Assembly: GCA_037903475.1 (NCBI GenBank)
Contig: JBAJFG010000019.1
Location: 5,579,001-5,643,000 of the forward strand
Length of the DNA stretch: 64,000 nucleotides
From: Ancylostoma caninum
Taxonomy: Eukaryota; Nematoda; Chromadorea; Rhabditida; Ancylostomatidae
Direction: 5' to 3'
In this document: in pieces, positions 63,209-64,000 of the stretch
How the letters are laid out: each line of letters opens with the position of its first letter
How positions within the stretch are numbered: the stretch's first letter is position 1
Program-made: the position numbers and the translations under genes
The notes under the pieces: model-generated
Told to the model about the DNA's origin: nothing
Databases searched by the model: none
The model's input: the letters and a program-made list of their open reading frames with translations, nothing else

Positions 63209-64000
63209 CTACGGAACCAGATATAAGTCTATAATTTCGCTCAATGCATTAACACCGCGAGGCAATGCATTCCTGTTGCTAATTTTAAGATATTCAGGAC
63301 CTGCTCTGTTGGCAAAAAAGTAATATCTGATGTTATGCTTGGCTCGTTGCACATAATAATTGATATTTTTTCCTCTAATAACTGATTCCCTTGCGGTACA
63401 GAAGAGTTCAGGTCTCAAGCCGCATTTGTCTGTTAAGATTTTATGAAAGAGCATAAGATCAAGTTTTCGCCTCCGATAAGCTAAAGAACGTAAGTCGAGT
63501 AAGTCATTCCTTTCGGCGGCTGAGGGAATCTGCTTATAATTGAATCCACGAGTTCGCGTCATTAGTTTCCTAGTAAAACTATTCTGTACGCGTTCTAATT
63601 TGTTCACATAAGTAATTTTGTGCGGATTGAACACTGCCGTGCTATATTCTAAATAGGACGGACGTAGGTTTTATAGACTTTAATAAGGGTTTGACTTCTC
63701 TTAGTAGAGAGAGCTTTGAAAAGGCAGTACACTATTTTGGAGGCTGAAATTTCTTCACAGTGCAAGTCAAAGCTCAAATCATTTGTTATGAGAAAACCAA
63801 GATCTCTTACTTATTCAACTCTTTGGATTGGCACACCCCCAATTTTGTATAACAGGAATCGGTTTTTAGATCCCAGATGAATGACCTTTGTTTTTTCCCT
63901 GGACAGAGGGAGATGCCACATTTGTGACCATTGGTCAGCTATTTCGACAGCCCTTTGTAATACCTGGAAATCTGCTGATTTTTTGTTCGCATAGTAGATT
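63209..64000 (-). pseudogene. 3' end of a non-LTR retrotransposon reverse transcriptase, decayed
   Basis: On the minus strand, entering from the window edge, the translation reads WHLPLSREKTKVIHLGS, then a DLGFLI segment, then LERVQNSFTRKL and a C-terminal domain rich in Arg (RSLAYRRRKLDLMLFHKIL), the wording of the post-palm part of LINE reverse transcriptases of the jockey/CR1 type in worms. There is an in-frame TAA near 63810 and a one-base frameshift near 63655, so it is a relic. The rest lies beyond the window. Confidence 0.8.

Overview
The window is eukaryotic, intron-bearing DNA from a nematode. Two genes belong to nematode families (an srsx-type chemoreceptor and a worm-type PP1-like phosphatase), two more are small secreted cysteine-rich proteins of kinds common in worms, and coding starts are preceded by TTTCAG or TTTTCAG acceptors like those used for spliced-leader trans-splicing. 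Long introns full of repeats and secreted proteins suggest a strongylid such as a hookworm; that is inference, not proof.

Layout: 1-5160 is repeats and non-coding sequence. 5161-21289 (+) is one eight-exon srsx-like GPCR; its third intron (9.7 kb) holds Helitron-like ends, minisatellites, a 2.5 kb near-perfect palindrome and the 3' end of an unrecognised gene on the opposite strand (7835-8318, -). Its sixth intron holds a hAT-like element with a perfect 8-bp target duplication. 21290-28750 is gene-poor with minisatellites and foldback repeats. 28752-35474 (+) is a ten-exon PP1-like Ser/Thr phosphatase with its catalytic residues intact. 38808-39942 (+) is a three-exon secreted phospholipase-A2-like protein that has lost the His-Asp catalytic pair. 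40833-42799 (-) is the 3' part of an unrecognised gene. 43-54 kb holds two mariner relics (one with another element nested in it), a palindromic TTAA element and possible orphan exons near 52.2 kb. 55456-60222 (+), perhaps continuing to about 62020, is a secreted Ly6-like cysteine-rich protein whose introns hold a Tc1-like MITE and a tRNA-derived SINE. 61.9-64 kb is minisatellite, a Helitron-like end and the 3' end of a decayed LINE on the minus strand.

The genes look unrelated in function and are not an operon. The most unusual material is the repeat fraction: five copies of a common CTAG-hairpin end, most of them near arrays of the same roughly 50-60 bp minisatellite, look like a non-autonomous Helitron-like family. 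Gene models were built by hand from splice-site phase and family conservation; no alignment or database search could be run.
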